64,000 nucleotides of DNA from Eutrophomonas brisbanensis (GTDB lineage Bacteria; Pseudomonadota; Gammaproteobacteria; Burkholderiales; Eutrophovitaceae), in assembly GCA_038141705.1 (NCBI GenBank), contig JAYQIQ010000004.1:868001-932000 (forward strand), read 5' to 3'. Positions 36,928-47,157 of this stretch are shown here, piece by piece. Under the pieces are notes generated by a model, which had not been told where the DNA came from, ran no database searches, and saw only the letters and a list, made by a program, of their open reading frames with translations. Made by a program: the position numbers and the translations under genes. Every line of letters begins with the position of its first letter. Within the stretch, counting starts at the first letter, position 1.

Positions 36928-39093
36928 ATGAATTCCATCTTAGAAGGCTTAAATAAAGAACAACTAGAAGCAACTACGTTTCCATCCTCATCGTCTCTCA
37001 TTTTGGCGGGTGCCGGCTCGGGGAAAACCAGGGTTCTGACGACTAGAATTGCGTGGCTCATCCAAACCGGCCAAATAAATCCATTTCAACTCATGGCTGT
37101 GACATTCACCAACAAGGCAGCCCGGGAAATGCTCGTTCGAATTTCCTCAATGCTTCCGATTAACACGCGTGGAATGTGGGTGGGAACCTTTCACGGTCTT
37201 TGCAACCGGATGCTCCGTTCACATCACCGAGAAGCGAAGCTACCACAAACTTTTCAGATATTAGATTCCGCTGACCAACTATCAATGATAAAGCGCGTCA
37301 TGAAGTCGATTGCAGCCGATGAAAATAAATATCCATACAGACAAGTTCAGTACTTTATTAACTCCAACAAAGAGGAAGGGTTGCGCGCTAGTCAAGTTGA
37401 CGTAATTGATGAGTTCTCGCGTAATCTCGTTGATATATACGAGCAATACGATCGCGCTTGTCAACGAGAGGGGGTTGTCGACTTCTCTGAATTATTGCTT
37501 AGATCCTTCGAACTTCTATCTGGTAACGAAAGGCTCTTAGAGCACTACCGAAGCCGATTCAGACATATCTTAGTCGATGAGTTTCAAGATACAAACAAGC
37601 TTCAGTATGCTTGGCTGCGCCTTCTAAAAGGCGTGTCCGCTGCCGTCATGGCTGTTGGCGATGATGATCAGTCGATCTATGCATTTCGTGGCGCACGAAC
37701 CGGTAATATGCTCGACTTTGAAAAAGACTTCGGGGTGCAAAAAATCATACGTCTTGAGCAAAACTATCGATCTCACGGAAACATTCTTGATGCGGCCAAT
37801 GCATTGATCAGCAACAATGACGCTCGGCTTGGAAAGAATCTTTGGACTGACGAAGGAAAAGGTGAGCCTATACGCCTGTATAGTGCCGCCACCGACAGCG
37901 AGGAAGCGAGTTTTCTATTAGAGGAGGTGCAAACGCTCGCGAGGGAAGGCATTGCTCTTAATGAAATTGCCTTGCTTTATCGTTCGAACGCCCAGTCTCG
38001 AATACTGGAACATACGCTGTTTAAAGCAGGAATGTCTTATCGAGTTTATGGTGGGTTACGTTTTTTTGAACGACAAGAAGTTAAACACGCCCTCGCTTAT
38101 CTAAGGCTAATTGCCAATCCTAACGATGACGGCGCATTTCTAAGAGTCGTCAATTTTCCGACGAGGGGAATTGGAAATCGCACGCTGGAGTCGATACAAG
38201 ATATATCTAAACAAAGTGGGACGTCACTTTGGCAAGCAACGTGTTCTTTTCCTCCGTCGGGAAGAGCAGGAGTCTCTCTGTCGAGCTTCGTATCATTGAT
38301 TGAGAACATAAAACTACAAACTGAGGGCTTCAATCTCCCCGACCTAATCGAGCACGTTATTGAGTCAAGCGGACTCATTCAGCATTACCAAAAAGAAAGA
38401 GAAGGACAAGACCGAATAGAGAATTTGAAAGAGCTCGTAAATGCCTCTACAACATTTGTGAAAGAAGAGGTCGTAGTAGAAGAAACGAACGAGGCCGAAG
38501 CACCAGAAATGGATCCACTTACGGCGTTTCTTGCGCATGCCTCATTAGAGGCAGGAGACAACCAAGCACAAGCGGGTGAAGATGCTCTTCAACTCATGAC
38601 TGTGCATTCCGCGAAGGGTCTTGAATTTAACTCCGTGTTTATCAGTGGGCTTGAGGAAGGAATTTTCCCCACGAAAATAGTCTGAATGAGCAGGGAGAGC
38701 CTTGAAGAGGAACGTCGACTGATGTACGTTGCAATGACTCGAGCGCGACGTAGACTTTACCTCTCCTATTCACAAATTCGTATGCTTCACGGTCAAACTC
38801 GCTATAACGTTGAGTCTCGATTTGTCGAGGAGATTCCAAGTGAAACACTCAAGCGCATCAACTCTAAAAACAAGGAGTCAGCGAATACTGTCATGCCCAG
38901 AATTCCTAATCGACGGATGGCAGCGACTATCGGGGGCTTTAGAATCGGCCAGCAAGTATCGCATCCAAAATTTGGTATTGGCGTAATCGTACAAGCCGAC
39001 GGAAACGGTCAAGACGCGATGGTACAGGTTAATTTCAGCCATGAAGGACTCAAGTGGCTTGCACTAGAGTTTGCAAAACTTAGTGCAGCGTAA
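36928..39093 (+). CDS. uvrD: DNA helicase II UvrD/Rep-type, with two compensating frame breaks
   Basis: SF1A 3'-5' helicase for mismatch and excision repair. Motifs in order: LILAGAGSGKTRVLTTR (I), VTFTNKAAREM (Ia), ILVDEFQDTNKLQY (II), AVGDDDQSIYAFRGA (III), LEQNYRSHGNILDAAN (IV), TVHSAKGLEFNSVF (V) and YVAMTRARRRLYL (VI). Between GLEEGIFP and LEEERRLM, about eight codons are out of frame. A missing C in C4 (38667-38670) and an extra G in G3 (38693-38695) restore HENSLNEQ and 721 residues, the normal UvrD length. The C-terminal tail has the usual VSHPKFGIGVIV domain. Confidence 0.94.
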
Positions 39094-40050
39094 CTAAGCT
39101 AAGAAAACTAGATCTCCGTGCTCCACTCTTTTTCGGTGGCTCATTAAGATTTTTTTAAACTGTAATGGATCGTGTGCGTGGGTCATCTCCCCTGGTCTAG
39201 GAAGATGAAAATCGTACAAACGCGAAACCCAAAACCGAAGCGCACCAGCACGCAACATTCTTGGCCAAACTAATTTCTCATTGTCATTAAAGTCGCGAAT
39301 ACTTTGATATCCCTCAAGTAACGCCTTCACTCTTTTTTCCTCAAGAGAACCATCTGGCTTTACACACCAGTCATTTGCCGTAATTGCTACGTCGTAGATC
39401 CACAGATCGACACACGCAAAATAAAAATCGATAAACCCGCCAATTCGACCACGATCAAATAACACGTTGTCGCGAAACAGGTCTGCATGAATGGGGCCTG
39501 TCGGCAGATCTTTGGGTAAAGCTTCAGCCTGGTAATTTATCTCTGACTTTAGTAGGGATTTTTCGTCGTCACTTAAAAAAGGATAAATTTCAGGTGCAAC
39601 GTTACTCCACCAAGAGTGTCCACGTAAATTCTTGAGCACCATCGGGTATGATTGGCCTGCTTTGTGTAAACGGGCTAGATGCTCGCCAACCTGATATACA
39701 TGCTGCTCCTTGGGGTTCAGTACTGGCGCTCCCGGTAGCTTGGTCACTATAGCCGCTGGCTTGCCGTTCAATGCGCGAAATAGCTTTCCATCAAAACCTT
39801 GTATAGGGTTCGGCACTAGGATCCCATGGCTACTTAAATGTGACATGAGTTGGAGATAAAACGGCAGTTCGGCGTCAGTGAGCTTCTCAAATAAAGTGAG
39901 CACAAAGGTCTCTTGGTCTGTATCCAAGAAATAATTCGTATTCTCAATGCCAGAGAGGATCCCTCGCAGATCGGTCACCCTACCAAGTGAGAAATTGCCC
40001 TTAACCCACTTGTCTGCCTCTTCTATACTAACCTTGGTAAATACTGACAT
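39094..40050 (-). CDS. thrB: Homoserine kinase, ThrB type II (choline-kinase fold)
   Basis: Threonine pathway: phosphorylates homoserine. The 318-residue protein is the aminoglycoside-phosphotransferase-like form rather than the GHMP form. MSVFTKVSIEEADKWV, GILSGIENTNYFL, the catalytic loop GPIHADLFRDNVLFD and metal-binding GGFIDFYFACVDLWIYDVAI are all present. It is convergent with uvrD (stops adjacent) and divergent from polA, a betaproteobacterial neighbourhood. Confidence 0.94.
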   Translation of the reverse strand: MSVFTKVSIEEADKWVKGNFSLGRVTDLRGILSGIENTNYFLDTDQETFVLTLFEKLTDAELPFYLQLMSHLSSHGILVPNPIQGFDGKLFRALNGKPAAIVTKLPGAPVLNPKEQHVYQVGEHLARLHKAGQSYPMVLKNLRGHSWWSNVAPEIYPFLSDDEKSLLKSEINYQAEALPKDLPTGPIHADLFRDNVLFDRGRIGGFIDFYFACVDLWIYDVAITANDWCVKPDGSLEEKRVKALLEGYQSIRDFNDNEKLVWPRMLRAGALRFWVSRLYDFHLPRPGEMTHAHDPLQFKKILMSHRKRVEHGDLVFLA

Positions 40051-40110
40051 GGAAATACAAATAAATAATTCGTTTATAAACTTGGCTTAGCCAAAATACT
40101 CCTGACACGT

Positions 40111-40138
40111 TTGAAAATTACAAACTCTGACATAATAA
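40111..40138 (+). promoter_or_regulatory. Candidate sigma-70 promoter for polA
   Basis: TTGAAA (40111-40116) and TAATAA (40133-40138) are 16 bp apart and 41 bp before the polA ATG. Both match the consensus in four of six or more bases. A short palindrome, TTGGC-TTA-GCCAA, lies about 20 bp upstream. Confidence 0.42.
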
Positions 40139-40179
40139 ATATCTTACGCTTTGGCCTAACAAAAATTGCTTTGTCCTAA

Positions 40180-42876
40180 ATGAAAAAACTCTTGCTCATC
40201 GACGGATCATCTTACCTTTATCGAGCTTTTCACGCGCTGCCAGATTTTAGGAACCCACAAGGCGATCCCACTGGCGCCATCTACGGCGTGGTTAATATGC
40301 TCAGACGTATCATCGATCAAATGCAATGCGATTATATCGCTTGCATATTCGATGCAAAAGGTAAAACGTTTAGAGATGAAATTTATGCGGAATATAAAGC
40401 GAACCGGCCAAGCATGCCAGACGACCTAGTTCGTCAGATTGAGCCGCTGCACCGATGCATTAAAGCTCTCGGGATACCCCTAATTTCTATCTCTGGAGTT
40501 GAGGCAGATGACGTCATCGCGACACTCACTGAAAAAGGGACTGAACAGAGTTTGGAAGTAATCATCTCGACAGGTGACAAAGACATCGCCCAATTGATTC
40601 AACCTAACGTAAGACTAATCAATACCATGACCGAAGAAACACTTGATCGAGAGGGCGTCAAGAAAAAATTCGGGGTCTACCCAGAGCAGATGATTGATTT
40701 TCAGACGTTAGTTGGTGACACAGTTGACAACGTTCCCGGAGTTGAAAAAGTTGGGCCCAAAACAGCCGCCAAATGGCTAGATCAATATGGAAATTTGGAC
40801 GAGATTTTAAGAAACGCTGGGGATATCAAAGGAAAGGTGGGCGAAAACCTTCGCACAGCAATAGAGTGGCTTCCCAGAACAAAAGCGCTCGTAACCCTTA
40901 AAAAAGATGTAACACTCGATTTCAGTATCGGTGACCTAGTTAAGAAGACTGAATCTAAAGACGAGCTAAAAGAGCTCTTTACTGCATTAAATTTTAAAAC
41001 TTGGCTCGCAAATCTAGAGAAGCAGCAGACTGATACACCAGCGAAAACGCCGACTAGCCAAGCCCCTAGTCAAAAAGACTATGAGCTAGTTCTCACCACT
41101 GACCAATTGGATTTGTGGATAAAACGAATTAGTGATGCGACGCTCACCTGTATTGATACGGAAACCACTGGGCTTGACTATATGACTGCTCGGCTTGTTG
41201 GCGTATCACTCTCGGTTCAAGCGGGACACGCCGCCTACATTCCAATTGGACATATGTATTCGGGATGCCCCGATCAAATAAATGAGGAGACCCTCCTCTC
41301 CAAACTCCGGCCCTGGCTTGAAGATCCAAAGCATAAGAAAGTTGGTCAAAATCTAAAATTTGATCTTCATATTTTCAGAAATCACGGGATCGATGTTAAA
41401 GGGGTAGCGCACGATACGCTGTTGCAATCTTATGTTTTAGAGAGCCATCTCAAACACGACATGGATAGTCTTGCCGAGAGACATTTGGGGATCAGAACTA
41501 CCACTTACGATGATGTCACTGGAACGGGAGTCTCTCGTATTCCGTTCTCCCAGGTACCGTTAGATGTTGCGACTAATTATGCTGCAGAGGATGCAGATAT
41601 CACTTTACAGTTACACGAAAAACTGTGGAGTGAAGTTTCCAAAAACGAATCTTTGAATCGTATTTATGCTTCCATAGAAATCCCTACAATGCTTGCTCTG
41701 TTTGAAATTGAGCGACAAGGTGTTTTGATCGACTCTGAAAGTCTACACTCTCAAACCAAGGAATTATCCGAGAAGATATGCGTTATTGAGGAGGAAGCAT
41801 TTAAAGATGCTGGTGAAAAGTTTAATTTAAGTTCTCCGAAGCAACTGCAGGAAATTCTTTTCACAAAGAAAAATCTCCCAGTCATAAAAAAAACACCTGG
41901 TGGGCAGCCCTCTACAAACGAAGAGGTGCTCCAGCAGCTTGCGCTTGACCATCCGCTGCCAAAACTAATCTTGGAGCATCGATCCCTTTCGAAATTAAAG
42001 TCAACTTACACAGAAAAACTTCCCAAGATGGTCTTGGAAGAGTCTGGGCGTATTCACACCAACTACGCTCAGGCGGTTGCAATAACAGGTCGACTAGCAA
42101 GCAATGATCCGAACTTGCAAAACATTCCAATCAGAACACCGGAGGGGCGCCGCGTTCGGGAAGCATTTGTCGCATCACCTGGAAACATCATCGTTTCCGC
42201 TGACTATTCTCAAATCGAACTGCGTATTATGGCGCACTTATCAGACGATAAAGGTCTTATCCGAGCGTTCAAAGAGGGAGCTGACATTCACCGAGAAACG
42301 GCTTCCGAGTTATTTGGGATTACGACACTAGAGGTTAGTAACGAACAGCGTCGATACGCAAAGATCATAAACTTCGGATTGATCTATGGAATGTCTGCTT
42401 TTGGTTTAGCTCGACAAATGGGTATCGAGCGAAACGCTGCTCAGCAATATATTGATCGTTATTTTTCACGCTATCCCGGCGTTGCAAAATATATGGAAAA
42501 AGCGAGGGAGAATGCTGCGCGCGATGGCTATGTAGAAACGGTATTTGGTAGAAAGTTAACGCTACCGGAAATTCACTCATCCAATCACCAACGCCGTCAA
42601 GCTGCAGAAAGAGCTGCAATAAATGCACCTATGCAGGGAACGGCAGCCGACTTGATCAAGCTTGCTATGATCCGAGTTAATGACTGGCTACATGCAGAGG
42701 GCCTAAGCTCGAGGATTATCATGCAGGTGCATGATGAACTAGTGCTTGAAACTCCTGATACTGAAGCTGAAACAATATTAAAAAATATACCTGTCCTAAT
42801 GGCGGGCGTAGCAGAACTTCGAGTGCCTTTGCTTGCTGAGGTTGGAAGTGGGTTGAACTGGGATACCGCGCATTAA
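40180..42876 (+). CDS. polA: DNA polymerase I
   Basis: Replication (Okazaki maturation) and repair polymerase of 898 residues, with all three domains. The 5'-3' nuclease (1-290) has LLIDGSSYLYRAFHALP and IISGVEADDVIATL-like metal motifs. The proofreading 3'-5' exonuclease is intact: CIDTETTGLDY (Exo I), GQNLKFDLHIF (Exo II) and YAAEDADIT (Exo III). The polymerase has motif A VSADYSQIELRIMAHLS, motif B RRYAKIINFGLIYGMSAFG and motif C MQVHDELVLE. The ATG start is family-like. It ends 39 bp before the cupin gene. Confidence 0.97.
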   Translation: MKKLLLIDGSSYLYRAFHALPDFRNPQGDPTGAIYGVVNMLRRIIDQMQCDYIACIFDAKGKTFRDEIYAEYKANRPSMPDDLVRQIEPLHRCIKALGIPLISISGVEADDVIATLTEKGTEQSLEVIISTGDKDIAQLIQPNVRLINTMTEETLDREGVKKKFGVYPEQMIDFQTLVGDTVDNVPGVEKVGPKTAAKWLDQYGNLDEILRNAGDIKGKVGENLRTAIEWLPRTKALVTLKKDVTLDFSIGDLVKKTESKDELKELFTALNFKTWLANLEKQQTDTPAKTPTSQAPSQKDYELVLTTDQLDLWIKRISDATLTCIDTETTGLDYMTARLVGVSLSVQAGHAAYIPIGHMYSGCPDQINEETLLSKLRPWLEDPKHKKVGQNLKFDLHIFRNHGIDVKGVAHDTLLQSYVLESHLKHDMDSLAERHLGIRTTTYDDVTGTGVSRIPFSQVPLDVATNYAAEDADITLQLHEKLWSEVSKNESLNRIYASIEIPTMLALFEIERQGVLIDSESLHSQTKELSEKICVIEEEAFKDAGEKFNLSSPKQLQEILFTKKNLPVIKKTPGGQPSTNEEVLQQLALDHPLPKLILEHRSLSKLKSTYTEKLPKMVLEESGRIHTNYAQAVAITGRLASNDPNLQNIPIRTPEGRRVREAFVASPGNIIVSADYSQIELRIMAHLSDDKGLIRAFKEGADIHRETASELFGITTLEVSNEQRRYAKIINFGLIYGMSAFGLARQMGIERNAAQQYIDRYFSRYPGVAKYMEKARENAARDGYVETVFGRKLTLPEIHSSNHQRRQAAERAAINAPMQGTAADLIKLAMIRVNDWLHAEGLSSRIIMQVHDELVLETPDTEAETILKNIPVLMAGVAELRVPLLAEVGSGLNWDTAH

Positions 42877-42915
42877 ACTGATCGAAGAATTTCTCTACAT
42901 TTTTCGGGGGCAAAA

Positions 42916-43281
42916 ATGAAAGAGCAGTTATTTTTTAATTTGAACGATCTTAGTCAAGGAATACCTAGGGATCTGACCGATGGCGTAAAGACACGAATTT
43001 TCCCAGGCGATAATGTCATGATCTCAGTCGTTCGGATTACGCCAAATAGAAAAGGGGATATTCATAGCCATCCACAAGAGCAGTGGGGAGTCTTACTTGA
43101 AGGCAGTGGTGTCCGGATTCAAGATGGAGTTGAACATACAGTTACACAAGGTGATTTTTGGTGCACTCCTGGCGACGTTCCCCATGGATTTATAGCGGGA
43201 CCAGACGGTGCCGTGATTTTGGATATTTTTAGCCCACCGCGTGAAGAGTATAAAAAAATCGGCCAAGGCTATGGGGCTTAA
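42916..43281 (+). CDS. Small cupin-domain protein
   Basis: A 121-residue single cupin. GDIHSHPQEQWGVLLEGSG is motif 1 (two His and one Glu metal ligands) and GDFWCTPGDVPHGF is motif 2 with the fourth ligand. Such proteins are metal-dependent isomerases, dioxygenases or binding proteins; this one cannot be assigned. The ATG at 42916 follows a GGGGGC tract. Only 2 bp separate it from the amidohydrolase gene and 17 bp separate the next pair, so it probably belongs to a three-gene catabolic operon. Confidence 0.8.
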   Translation: MKEQLFFNLNDLSQGIPRDLTDGVKTRIFPGDNVMISVVRITPNRKGDIHSHPQEQWGVLLEGSGVRIQDGVEHTVTQGDFWCTPGDVPHGFIAGPDGAVILDIFSPPREEYKKIGQGYGA

Positions 43282-43283
43282 AA

Positions 43284-44156
43284 ATGGATACTCACCTCGA
43301 CCGTTTGTGTCTTAGTCCTAATAAAAATATCGAACCAATCAACTTCGCGTTACCCCCATCGTCCTGCGATTGCCACTCGCATGTGATCGGGCCAGAGAAG
43401 AAGTTTCCGTTTGTAGAAAACCGGTCTTACACTCCGCCACCTGCATCGCTCGAAGATTATGTTGCGCTTCACAAAGCACTCGGAATAGAGCGGGCTGTTA
43501 TCGTACAACCATCGGTTCATGGAACGGACAACCGAGTAACGCTAGATGCTATTGCTCGCTATGGAAAAAATGCGAGGGGTGTTGCCGTTGTGGAGCCAAC
43601 CATCACAAATAGCGAAATCGAGAACTTACACAAAGGGGGAATTCGTGGAGTTAGGCTAAACCTGCTCTTTAAAGGTGGGGTAGGTCTCGAAACGATGGAA
43701 TTGCTCTCAGAAAAAATATCACCATATGGATGGCACGTACAATTATTGATTGATGTTCAAACCCTAACCGAACTATCTCCACGCATCCGAGCGTTACCAA
43801 CGCCAGTTGTGATCGATCATATTGGCCATATGGCGACCGAGCACGGGATCATGCATCCTGGTTTTCAGGAGCTTGTTCGTTTAACTGCTGAGGGTGTATG
43901 TTGGGTGAAACTTTCTGGGAACTATCGCATATCGTCGGCCGGCTTTCCGTTTGTAGATGCAATTCCGTTTGCAGCAGCGCTCGTAGCGGCAAATCCTGAT
44001 CAACTAGTCTGGGGTACGGACTGGCCGCACCCAGCGTTATACGAATATATGCCAAATGATGGTGGGCTACTTAATGCACTTGAAGACTATGCGCCTGAGG
44101 CCTCAGTAAGAAAGAAAATATTGGTCGACAACCCAGCAAAACTCTACGATTTTTAA
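43284..44156 (+). CDS. Amidohydrolase-family TIM-barrel hydrolase (COG3618/LigI-like)
   Basis: A 290-residue hydrolase related to 2-pyrone-4,6-dicarboxylate lactonase. CDCHSHVIGP near 28-37 has the HxH metal motif. VIDHIGHM (about 174-181) and LVWGTDWPHPALYEY (about 252-266) hold the later His and catalytic Asp. VQPSVHGTDNRVTLDAIA and GGIRGVRLNLLF are also family motifs. The substrate is likely a lactone or similar cyclic carboxylate, but this is inference. It starts 2 bp after the cupin stop. Confidence 0.83.
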   Translation: MDTHLDRLCLSPNKNIEPINFALPPSSCDCHSHVIGPEKKFPFVENRSYTPPPASLEDYVALHKALGIERAVIVQPSVHGTDNRVTLDAIARYGKNARGVAVVEPTITNSEIENLHKGGIRGVRLNLLFKGGVGLETMELLSEKISPYGWHVQLLIDVQTLTELSPRIRALPTPVVIDHIGHMATEHGIMHPGFQELVRLTAEGVCWVKLSGNYRISSAGFPFVDAIPFAAALVAANPDQLVWGTDWPHPALYEYMPNDGGLLNALEDYAPEASVRKKILVDNPAKLYDF

Positions 44157-44173
44157 ACCTAACTTTTTAAAAA

Positions 44174-44950
44174 ATGACAATAACCGACGCGCGCATTTTT
44201 GAACTTGGCGATTATCGAATTGATGTGATCGTTCACGGATTTCCCGGAAAGAGCGTCTGCCATGGGCCTTTAGGATTTAGTACGATCGCACTAGTGCGCT
44301 ATAAAAATAAGGTCGCACTCATTGACGTTGGTGGATTTGGTCAACGCCTTATTCTGTTGGATAGACTAAAAGAATTGGGGGTTACGCCTGAGGGCGTAAC
44401 GGATATCCTGTTGACCCATTCCCACTTTGATCATGCAATCAATTGGGTGGCGTTCCCGGAAGCGACGATTTATATTTCTGCAGAAGAGATGGATTGGGCG
44501 AAAAACCAACCACGCGGACAAACCTATGTACCCGAACTTTACGTAGAAGCGCTCTCGAAAAATGACAAACTTAAACTCATATCTGATGGTAAAACCGGCT
44601 TTCCCGGAATCACAGCTATTGTAACTCCAGGGCACACCCCGGGCAGTCTTGTTTTCGTGTTAGACGCTGGATCAGTTGATGTCGTTTTTACAGGCGACGC
44701 TTGTAAGAATCGTGCCGAATTAATATCTCTCAGCGCTGATATGACCTATGACAAACGTACAACTGAAGACTCCATCAAAAAAATTTGGGCTGAATGGAAA
44801 CGCCGTGAGAATGGGGTACTGATACCTGGTCACGATCTACCAATGATCACGAGAAACGGAGAAATTCAATACATTGGATCACGCGAGGCCGCCATCAAAG
44901 CCTGGTATAGCGATGATCTAAATAAAACTACAATCTTCTCGTTGCTCTAA
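44174..44950 (+). CDS. Metallo-beta-lactamase-fold hydrolase
   Basis: A 258-residue binuclear-metal hydrolase. LLTHSHFDHAINW (about 77-89) is the HxHxDH motif. VTPGHTPGSLVF gives the third His, FTGDACKNRAEL the bridging Asp and LIPGHDLPM the last His. SMPS-type members act on lactones, thioesters or RNA; nothing here fixes the substrate. It is the third gene of the cupin-amidohydrolase-MBL group and ends 2 bp before the convergent TauD gene. Confidence 0.85.
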   Translation: MTITDARIFELGDYRIDVIVHGFPGKSVCHGPLGFSTIALVRYKNKVALIDVGGFGQRLILLDRLKELGVTPEGVTDILLTHSHFDHAINWVAFPEATIYISAEEMDWAKNQPRGQTYVPELYVEALSKNDKLKLISDGKTGFPGITAIVTPGHTPGSLVFVLDAGSVDVVFTGDACKNRAELISLSADMTYDKRTTEDSIKKIWAEWKRRENGVLIPGHDLPMITRNGEIQYIGSREAAIKAWYSDDLNKTTIFSLL

Positions 44951-44952
44951 AC

Positions 44953-45882
44953 TCAGGCCGGTGTTTCACCTTTGACCGTTGTTCGATACATCTCTCTACG
45001 ATAACCATCGTAATCGTTAAACGCATGATGACAACAAATACGGTTATCCCAAACCACAAATGTTCCAGGCTCCCATCTTAATCTGCAACTGAATGCCGGC
45101 TGGGATACATGCTCTTTTAAAAAACTAAGGAGACCGCCTGCCTCGTCAGCGCTCATACCCTCAATACCACTGGTATAAGTTTGATCTACATACAAAGCCT
45201 TTTCTTTTGATTTCGGATGTGTACGCACCATGGGGTGATAATTGCCCGTAACCATTTTCTGAGTTTTCATGTCAAGGCTCATTGTTCCAAAACCTTTTTT
45301 TTGCCCATCACTAGCCTGATCTTTTTCTTTGTTCTGCGCCTCGAGGGCTAGTTGATCTACAACACTACGCGCAGAAAAATGTACCTTTAGGTTTGCGATA
45401 ACTGATTTCATTGTGTCGCTCAACGTCTCATAGGCAAGTACTGAGTTGCACCACATGGTATCGCCACCATAAGGAGGAATATCGATGCCATAAAGCATCG
45501 ATATCGCTGGGGGTTGCTCGAGGAACGGTGAGTCGACATGCCACCCGTTGCCAAAGACCATTTCCACTCTAGTGTCTGCCTCCATGATTACTGGCTGTAC
45601 GTTTCGATGTCCCTCAACGCCAGTGGTGTAAGCATCGTCGGCAAACTCTCCGAATCTTAGAGTGAAGGACTCTTGGTCGGCATGGGAGAATTTTTGATCT
45701 CGAAAGAAAATCATTTTATGCCGGTAAAGCGCGTTTTCAACTTCTAGAAACTGCTCATCGGTAATTTTACTAATGTCAACCCGACGTATTTCTGCCCCCA
45801 TTGCAGCTGCAAGCGGCACCGCCTCAATGTGTTCGTAATCTCTAGCCTTATTGTCAAATTTTCGTGTTGGATGAACCTTCAT
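44953..45882 (-). CDS. TauD/TfdA-family 2-oxoglutarate/Fe(II) dioxygenase
   Basis: A 309-residue non-haem iron dioxygenase. GNGWHVDSPFLEQPPAISM gives the HxD iron ligands and WDNRICCHHAFNDYDGYRREM the distal His and the 2-oxoglutarate-binding Arg. AVPLAAAMGAEIRRVDISKI is the typical TauD/TfdA N-terminus. Substrates in this family include taurine, alkyl sulfates and phenoxyacetates; it may release sulfite, which SorAB nearby could oxidise, but this is inference. ATG at 45882, one codon after a TTG. Confidence 0.87.
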   Translation of the reverse strand: MKVHPTRKFDNKARDYEHIEAVPLAAAMGAEIRRVDISKITDEQFLEVENALYRHKMIFFRDQKFSHADQESFTLRFGEFADDAYTTGVEGHRNVQPVIMEADTRVEMVFGNGWHVDSPFLEQPPAISMLYGIDIPPYGGDTMWCNSVLAYETLSDTMKSVIANLKVHFSARSVVDQLALEAQNKEKDQASDGQKKGFGTMSLDMKTQKMVTGNYHPMVRTHPKSKEKALYVDQTYTSGIEGMSADEAGGLLSFLKEHVSQPAFSCRLRWEPGTFVVWDNRICCHHAFNDYDGYRREMYRTTVKGETPA

Positions 45883-45987
45883 CAATTACCCCCGTTTAAG
45901 AAACACGAGTATACCGCCATCTCCGACGTTAGATTATCCAGTTACTACGATCCCTCGTGACAATTACAAAACAAAAAGATTAATAAC

Positions 45988-46215
45988 CTATTCGCCCGGT
46001 TCCTCACCTTTTGAGTAACTATCGCACGCGGCATCACTCTCTTTCCCATCCGGATTGCAATTGATGGCCTCATTTCTTATTTGGTCAATGTCTTTTTTCT
46101 GTTCGAGCTTTTCGTTATTTGCTCGATCGAGGGCGTAGTCAATGCTATCTTTCATTTCGGTTGCCATAGCACTGATACTCAGGAGCAAAAAGACCAAAGT
46201 AAAAACCCATTTCAT
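45988..46215 (-). CDS. Small secreted protein of unknown function
   Basis: I do not recognise this gene. The ATG at 46215 follows GGGGAGATTGCG, a strong ribosome site. The 75-residue product has a signal peptide MKWVFTLVFLLLSISAMA with a likely cut after SAMA. The mature part is about 57 residues, acidic and hydrophilic (YALDRANNEKLEQKKDIDQI), with two cysteines (NCNP and AACDS) that could form a disulfide. It stands alone between the divergent-side TauD gene and the methyltransferase. No homologue could be named. Confidence 0.65.
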   Translation of the reverse strand: MKWVFTLVFLLLSISAMATEMKDSIDYALDRANNEKLEQKKDIDQIRNEAINCNPDGKESDAACDSYSKGEEPGE

Positions 46216-46325
46216 CGCAATCTCCCCAAACGCCAATAGTTCGTTAACTTGCGCTCTAATAAAATTCTAAATGCTGATTGCATACAACTAAGTCAAAAGA
46301 GCTATTAAATTAACTACTAGTTTGT

Positions 46326-47133
46326 TTAATTCTTGACCATAACGACTTCGAGATAGTCAGCCCCAACCACTAAGGTTGTATCCTCGGATACATTGAACCT
46401 ACTCAATATTTCTCGTAGCTTGTGAATAAGCTCTTGCTGCTTGTCGATCTCCAGGTTTCTTAGAGCAGACATCAGAGGACCAAAGTTTTTTTGTAAAAAC
46501 CTCTATCCAATGATCAACACTTTCGTAACGAAAATACGCGGTACGCTTTTTATATTGAACGAATTGACAATGCGTACCGAATAATTCATTCAGAAAAATT
46601 TCTCGGCCCCAATCAATTGGCGAATTAGGTAATTTCGGTAAATTTGAAAAGCGGGCCAAGACAGAAAACGCCTCTCCCCAAAAGCCCTCAGGAACCCAAT
46701 TGCCAAGCGCCACTTTTCCACCTGGTTTACAAATCCTAATCAGCTCATTTGAAGCCTGAATTGGATCGGGTGAAAACATTGCACCAAAAATAGAGAAAAC
46801 TCTATCGAAAAAATTATCTTCAAAAGGTATCTGCTCGCAATCCGATACAGAGAAATCGGCCGATAACCCTTCAGCAATCGCCCTCGCTTTTGCTCGGTCT
46901 ATTAAAGCGGGAACATAATCAATACCGTACGCAGCACAGTTACGTCTCGCCGCGGATAACGCTAAATTTCCCGAACCACACGCTACATCAATTATTCTCT
47001 GGGAGGCACTCACACCGGTCGACTCAATTAATGTTTCTCCTGGGTATGCGGTGTTCCACCCTATGATCGAGAAATCTCCAGTCGCCCAGATATCTCTTTG
47101 TTTATTTCTGATGTGTTTGATATCGTTGCTCAC
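46326..47133 (-). CDS. Class I SAM-dependent methyltransferase, frame broken once
   Basis: A soluble methyltransferase of about 268 residues. IIDVACGSGNLALSAARR is SAM motif I; AYGIDYVPALIDRAKARA, FSVSDCEQIPFEDNFFDRVF and ICKPGGKVALGNWVPEGFWG are motifs II to IV. The frame breaks in an A7 run (T7 on plus, 46486-46492); dropping one A gives TKNFGPLMSALRNLEIDKQQ and a tail ending DYLEVVMVKN. A GTG at 47133 gives the family-like start SNDIKHIRNKQRDIW; a TTG at 47145 is also possible. The acceptor is unknown. Confidence 0.75.
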
Positions 47134-47157
47134 AAATATCGCCAAACCATCGATTCT

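Noticed and set aside
36928..39093. uvrD as two genes, the second starting at 38686
   Set aside because: The second piece begins in the middle of helicase motif VI context and is in the same frame as the first; two cancelling indels explain the short garbled stretch.
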